DNA of 64,000 nucleotides, taken from positions 46,712 through 110,711 of the forward strand of contig CAAFXS010000101.1 of the NCBI GenBank assembly GCA_900767025.1, in the 5' to 3' direction. Source of the DNA: Clostridia bacterium. GTDB lineage: Bacteria; Bacillota; Clostridia; Oscillospirales; Acutalibacteraceae. This document shows, piece by piece, positions 61,373-64,000 of the stretch. Position 1 is the first letter of the stretch, and each line of letters begins with the position of its first letter. The position numbers and the translations under genes were made by a program. Below the pieces are notes generated by a model. That model saw only the letters and a list, made by a program, of their open reading frames with translations. It did not search any database and was not told where the DNA came from.

Positions 61373-63166
61373 TTAGCTGTAATATGAAATTATTTCGTTA
61401 ATGGAATTAACAGTTTGGTTATGACTTACACTGTTTGGGTTTTTATACTCCACTAATACAGAAGGACATCTGTATGTCTTATTAATATATGAATAGAGAT
61501 AGCCTTCAAAAAAAGAGCCTGACATATTACCCTTTAAGCCCATATTTTTGTTATAAATTCTGCACATCTCTCCTGTTCCAATTGACTCATCAAACCAGCC
61601 GTGAAAATCAGTAAAGACATTAGGACGGTAGCTTTTAAGAAATTCTCTCAGAGCCTTTGATTCGGATGCTTTAAATCCCGGAAAATCCCTGTTCATATCA
61701 ATATGGTCGGCAGTGCATCTTCCAAAAGCATTTTTAGAGGCTCTGTAATTATTTTTGCCTGCAATGGTTCCGTCGGGATTTAAACAAGGAATAATGACAA
61801 TACGGAAATTTTTAAGCTTTTCCGGGTATTTGGCATAATACTCGACAAGCTTATTCGCCTCACCGGTCAGCACCTTTCCGTCATGTGCATAGCAATCCTC
61901 AAATCCGTGAATTGCAAAGGTTGCAACAAAGGTTTTTGTATATTTGCCGTTAGTCGGTGTTAGAACAAATGCCTCCAAATTTCTGCCTTGCTTTGATTTT
62001 CCGTAAACTACTTTTGAAACATTGTCATATTCATAGCTAATATGTGTTGCGTTTGTATTAAGAGGTAGGTCACTCCTGTAATCAATATAGTATTTATACT
62101 TTTTTGTTCCGCCGTAGTTACCATTCATTTTTACAGTAACCGTGTATACACCGACGTTTGTTGATTTCCAATCGGAATAATCAATTGTAAAGTCCTGCTT
62201 ATATACAAGACTGTTTCCTTTTTTATCTTTAACAGTAACCTTTGGTCTCTGCACGGTACCTGTATATTTAATAACCGGGCGGTCAAGCACAGGTGTTACC
62301 GAGGTTTGAGGATTGATTTTATAAGTGTATGTTTCGCTGCCGGTATAGTTTCCTATGTATTTGACCGTTACTGTATACTCCCCTGCATTTGTTGATTTCC
62401 AATTGGAATAATCAACTGTAAAATCCTTTTTATAAACGAGCTCCTTGCCGGAAACCTCCTTAACCTTTACCAACGGTCTTTGGATTGTTCCCGTATATGT
62501 AATTTCTGTTTTTGAAAGGGTTACAACATAATCAAGTATTACATAGGAATAGGTTTCTGTACCGGCATAATTGCCTATCATATTGACTGTTACAGTATAT
62601 TCCCCTGCATCCTTAGATTTCCAGTTAGAGTAATCAACTGTAAAATCCTGCTTATATACAAGCTGACGGTTATACTTGTCTACAACTGTAACCAATGGTC
62701 TTTGAACAGTTCCTGTATTATAAATTCTTGTTCTGTTAAGCGTTACAGTCACATTTGTCTGAGGTATTATTTCATACTCAAAGGTTTCACTTTCATAACC
62801 AATATAATCACCGATATAGTTAACGGTAACAGTATATTTTCCAACATTTGTTGAGTTCCAATCAGAATAGCTGACTGTAAAATCTTTTTTGTAAACAAGC
62901 TTTTCTCCACTACTGTTTTCAACTGTCACAGTAGGTCTTTGTACTGTTGATGTATATGAAAGTTTAGGTCTTGAAAGAGTTACGTTGTTTTTATCAGGCT
63001 GTCGAGATAATTCACTGTCTTTTGAAATTTCCTCCTGCTCTTCAACAGTGTCAGGTATTAATTCTAAATAATCATTATCCTGAGCATAAACAACTAACGG
63101 AGAACACATTAGCCCAACAACCGTAACAGTAACAATAAAAACATAAATGTATTTTTTTATACTCAT
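61373..63166 (-). CDS. Secreted M14-type carboxypeptidase with four surface repeats
   Basis: 597 residues. The signal peptide ends VYA (about 28). Four repeats of about 72 residues (62-133, 140-210, 214-284, 291-361) share YTGTVQRPxVTV, (K/Q)DFTVDYSxWKS and G-x-Y-x-VTV, an Ig/MBG-like surface module. The catalytic domain has the HxxE zinc pair His420/Glu423 (HGFEDCY), the Arg motif MNRDFPG (Arg493), the third zinc ligand His522 (TDFHGW) and the general base Glu573 (VEYKNP). It should cleave C-terminal residues from peptides or peptidoglycan stems outside the cell. No sortase motif is seen. ATG 63166. Confidence 0.9.
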   Translation of the reverse strand: MSIKKYIYVFIVTVTVVGLMCSPLVVYAQDNDYLELIPDTVEEQEEISKDSELSRQPDKNNVTLSRPKLSYTSTVQRPTVTVENSSGEKLVYKKDFTVSYSDWNSTNVGKYTVTVNYIGDYIGYESETFEYEIIPQTNVTVTLNRTRIYNTGTVQRPLVTVVDKYNRQLVYKQDFTVDYSNWKSKDAGEYTVTVNMIGNYAGTETYSYVILDYVVTLSKTEITYTGTIQRPLVKVKEVSGKELVYKKDFTVDYSNWKSTNAGEYTVTVKYIGNYTGSETYTYKINPQTSVTPVLDRPVIKYTGTVQRPKVTVKDKKGNSLVYKQDFTIDYSDWKSTNVGVYTVTVKMNGNYGGTKKYKYYIDYRSDLPLNTNATHISYEYDNVSKVVYGKSKQGRNLEAFVLTPTNGKYTKTFVATFAIHGFEDCYAHDGKVLTGEANKLVEYYAKYPEKLKNFRIVIIPCLNPDGTIAGKNNYRASKNAFGRCTADHIDMNRDFPGFKASESKALREFLKSYRPNVFTDFHGWFDESIGTGEMCRIYNKNMGLKGNMSGSFFEGYLYSYINKTYRCPSVLVEYKNPNSVSHNQTVNSINEIISYYS

Positions 63167-63298
63167 ATATATTATTCCCTTTCATCAATGCTTTCAGTCT
63201 ACACTTTTTAAATATATAAATAGGAAAAATGTTACAAAATTTTTCCGTTTTTGAAAAATCAAGAAAGAAAGGATGCAACTGAAAGCAGGACTTCCTTA

Positions 63299-63613
63299 CT
63301 AATTTTGTTTATCAATATCATTTTTACTTGTCTTTCCGGATATTTTTTCAATAAGTCTTTTTATTGCAAAGGTAATAGTTATACAAAGGGGGAAATACGG
63401 CGTAAAGGGTCCTGCCCAGAAAGCAAGGTAAGCAGTTGCCACTGCAGAGCCCCACTTAACATCAAAAAGAAGATGCAGGAGATAACCGCCCCAAACAGGT
63501 GTATACATCAGCACAACTACAATAATCAGCAAAACAAGGGTATGCCAGTCCTTACACTCCGACCATATCCATTTGCAAAAATTTATAAACTTGTTTTTTA
63601 GTTTTTCAAACAT
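63299..63613 (-). CDS. Small integral membrane protein of unknown function
   Basis: 104 residues with about three hydrophobic segments (LVLLIIVVVLMYTPV; YLLHLLFDVKWGSAVATAYLAFWAG; TPYFPLCITITFAI) and a basic tail. ATG 63613 has GGGAAGAAT upstream, a weak ribosome site. No known domain recognised. It lies 130 bases upstream of the carboxypeptidase gene on the same strand, with no terminator seen between them. Confidence 0.7.
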   Translation of the reverse strand: MFEKLKNKFINFCKWIWSECKDWHTLVLLIIVVVLMYTPVWGGYLLHLLFDVKWGSAVATAYLAFWAGPFTPYFPLCITITFAIKRLIEKISGKTSKNDIDKQN

Positions 63614-63736
63614 ATTCTTCCCTTTTGCATCGTGATAATTTCAAGCTTTTGTTTATTTTATCACTATTACTGTTAGATATCAATAAAAAATGTCAGTTTC
63701 TAAGTTCGACTCCCTGTAATCAAAAAAACAGCAGGC
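63614..63736. other. Intergenic stretch before the tandem repeat
   Basis: No coding frame or clear promoter. Around 63704 GTTCGACTCCC and CAAAAAAACAGCAGG resemble part of the repeat unit that follows, suggesting a decayed copy. Confidence 0.5.
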
Positions 63737-64000
63737 GATTTGGAGCCACTTGGTTCTACTCCCCTGGTAATGCAAAAAAGCAGATAGGCTGAAGCCTGTT
63801 GCCCTTTGTTAATGATTAAAGGCAGAGCGTACCGTCAATTGCTACGAAACAGTCCACTGGACTGTTTCTCCCAAATCAAAGATTTGGAGCCACTTGGTTC
63901 GACTCCCCTGGTAATGCAAAAAAGCAGATAGGCTGAAGCCTGTTGCCCTTTGTTAATGATTAAAGGCAGAGCGTACCGTCAATTGCTACGAAACAGTCCA
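63737..64000. repeat. 144-bp tandem repeat running off the right edge
   Basis: Unit one (63737-63880) is repeated from 63881 with one mismatch over 120 bases (63757-63766 versus 63901-63910, CTACTC against CGACTC). Each unit contains palindromes CCAAATC-aaa-GATTTGG and AAACAGTCC-act-GGACTGTTT, and a TGCC/GGCA stem. No coding frame or integrase signature is seen; the array end is outside the window. Confidence 0.9.

Noticed and set aside
63700..63720. tRNA fragment (GTTCGACTCCC)
   Set aside because: Only a T-arm-like string; no acceptor, D-arm or anticodon arm can be formed.
63737..64000. CRISPR array
   Set aside because: The repeat unit is 144 bp without variable spacers, and no cas genes are present.

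Overview
The window looks like a chromosomal segment of a moderately AT-rich, strictly anaerobic, endospore-forming member of the class Clostridia, most like the gut Oscillospirales/Ruminococcaceae. The evidence is gene content: dipicolinate synthase (dpaA-dpaB) and the spoIIGA-sigE pair for sporulation, a four-subunit 2-oxoacid:ferredoxin oxidoreductase controlled by a T-box, formate-tetrahydrofolate ligase, a rubredoxin/rubrerythrin-type oxygen defence protein next to a PerR-like regulator, an IspH-S1 fusion (a clostridial hallmark), CIRCE-controlled groESL and the non-mevalonate genes ispD/ispF/ispH. No plasmid, phage, integrase, intact insertion sequence or CRISPR array was seen. Most of the segment is ordinary core chromosome, with a few accessory islands.

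Layout. 1-2.4 kb: perR followed by one long reading frame joining a rubredoxin knuckle, a glutamate-synthase-like flavoprotein and a rubrerythrin. 2.5-7.3 kb: tRNA-Leu, a HAD phosphatase and the potABCD polyamine transporter. 7.4-8.7 kb: dpaAB. 8.8-16 kb: murC, an unknown lipoprotein, a patch of small repeats, rpiB-tsaB-tsaE-fhs, and a RodA/FtsW protein. 16-23 kb: cdaR-cdaA (c-di-AMP), a cysteine-desulfurase-like gene with a DUF3343 partner, a GPH-type transporter with a long coiled-coil tail, and a lipoprotein resembling an inactive transglutaminase. 23-27 kb: a glycerol-dehydrogenase-like enzyme and a TrpXYZ-type ABC importer. 27-30.7 kb: T-box and porGDAB. 30.7-33.5 kb: an HscC-type Hsp70 with a membrane J-protein, and a metal-binding HMA protein. 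33.6-37 kb: a membrane protein preceded by a padR remnant, then groES-groEL. 37-41.4 kb: ispD-ispF, rqcH, nif3-trmK, DUF1858. 41.5-45.7 kb: DUF4364 and pstSCAB. 45.8-52.3 kb: ispH-S1, plsC, cmk, a BaiN/HI0933-type flavoprotein and an ABC-F ATPase. 52.4-55.3 kb: manA, DUF378, sigE and spoIIGA. 55.3-59.8 kb: a tight four-gene operon (S24/S26 peptidase, ABC exporter, GH2 glycosidase, cyclophilin). 59.8-64 kb: a COG2509-type flavoprotein behind an operator-like palindrome and a leader terminator, a secreted M14 carboxypeptidase with four surface repeats, a small membrane protein, and a 144-bp tandem repeat that runs off the right edge.

How the parts relate. Several genes form recognisable units: PerR with the rubrerythrin fusion (peroxide defence); PotABCD (polyamine uptake); DpaA/DpaB and SpoIIGA/SigE (spore core maturation and the early mother-cell sigma factor); TsaB/TsaE (tRNA t6A); CdaA/CdaR (c-di-AMP); PorGDAB (ferredoxin-linked 2-oxoacid oxidation); PstSCAB (phosphate); and GroES/GroEL with HscC/J-protein (chaperones). 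The least explained parts are the peptidase-exporter-glycosidase-cyclophilin operon, the rubredoxin-GOGAT-rubrerythrin fusion with its internal ribosome site, the controlled leader of the 59.9 kb flavoprotein, and the right-edge tandem repeat. No single feature is clearly a wholly new defence or biosynthetic system. All start choices, promoters and functions were made by reading the sequence; no database search was run.
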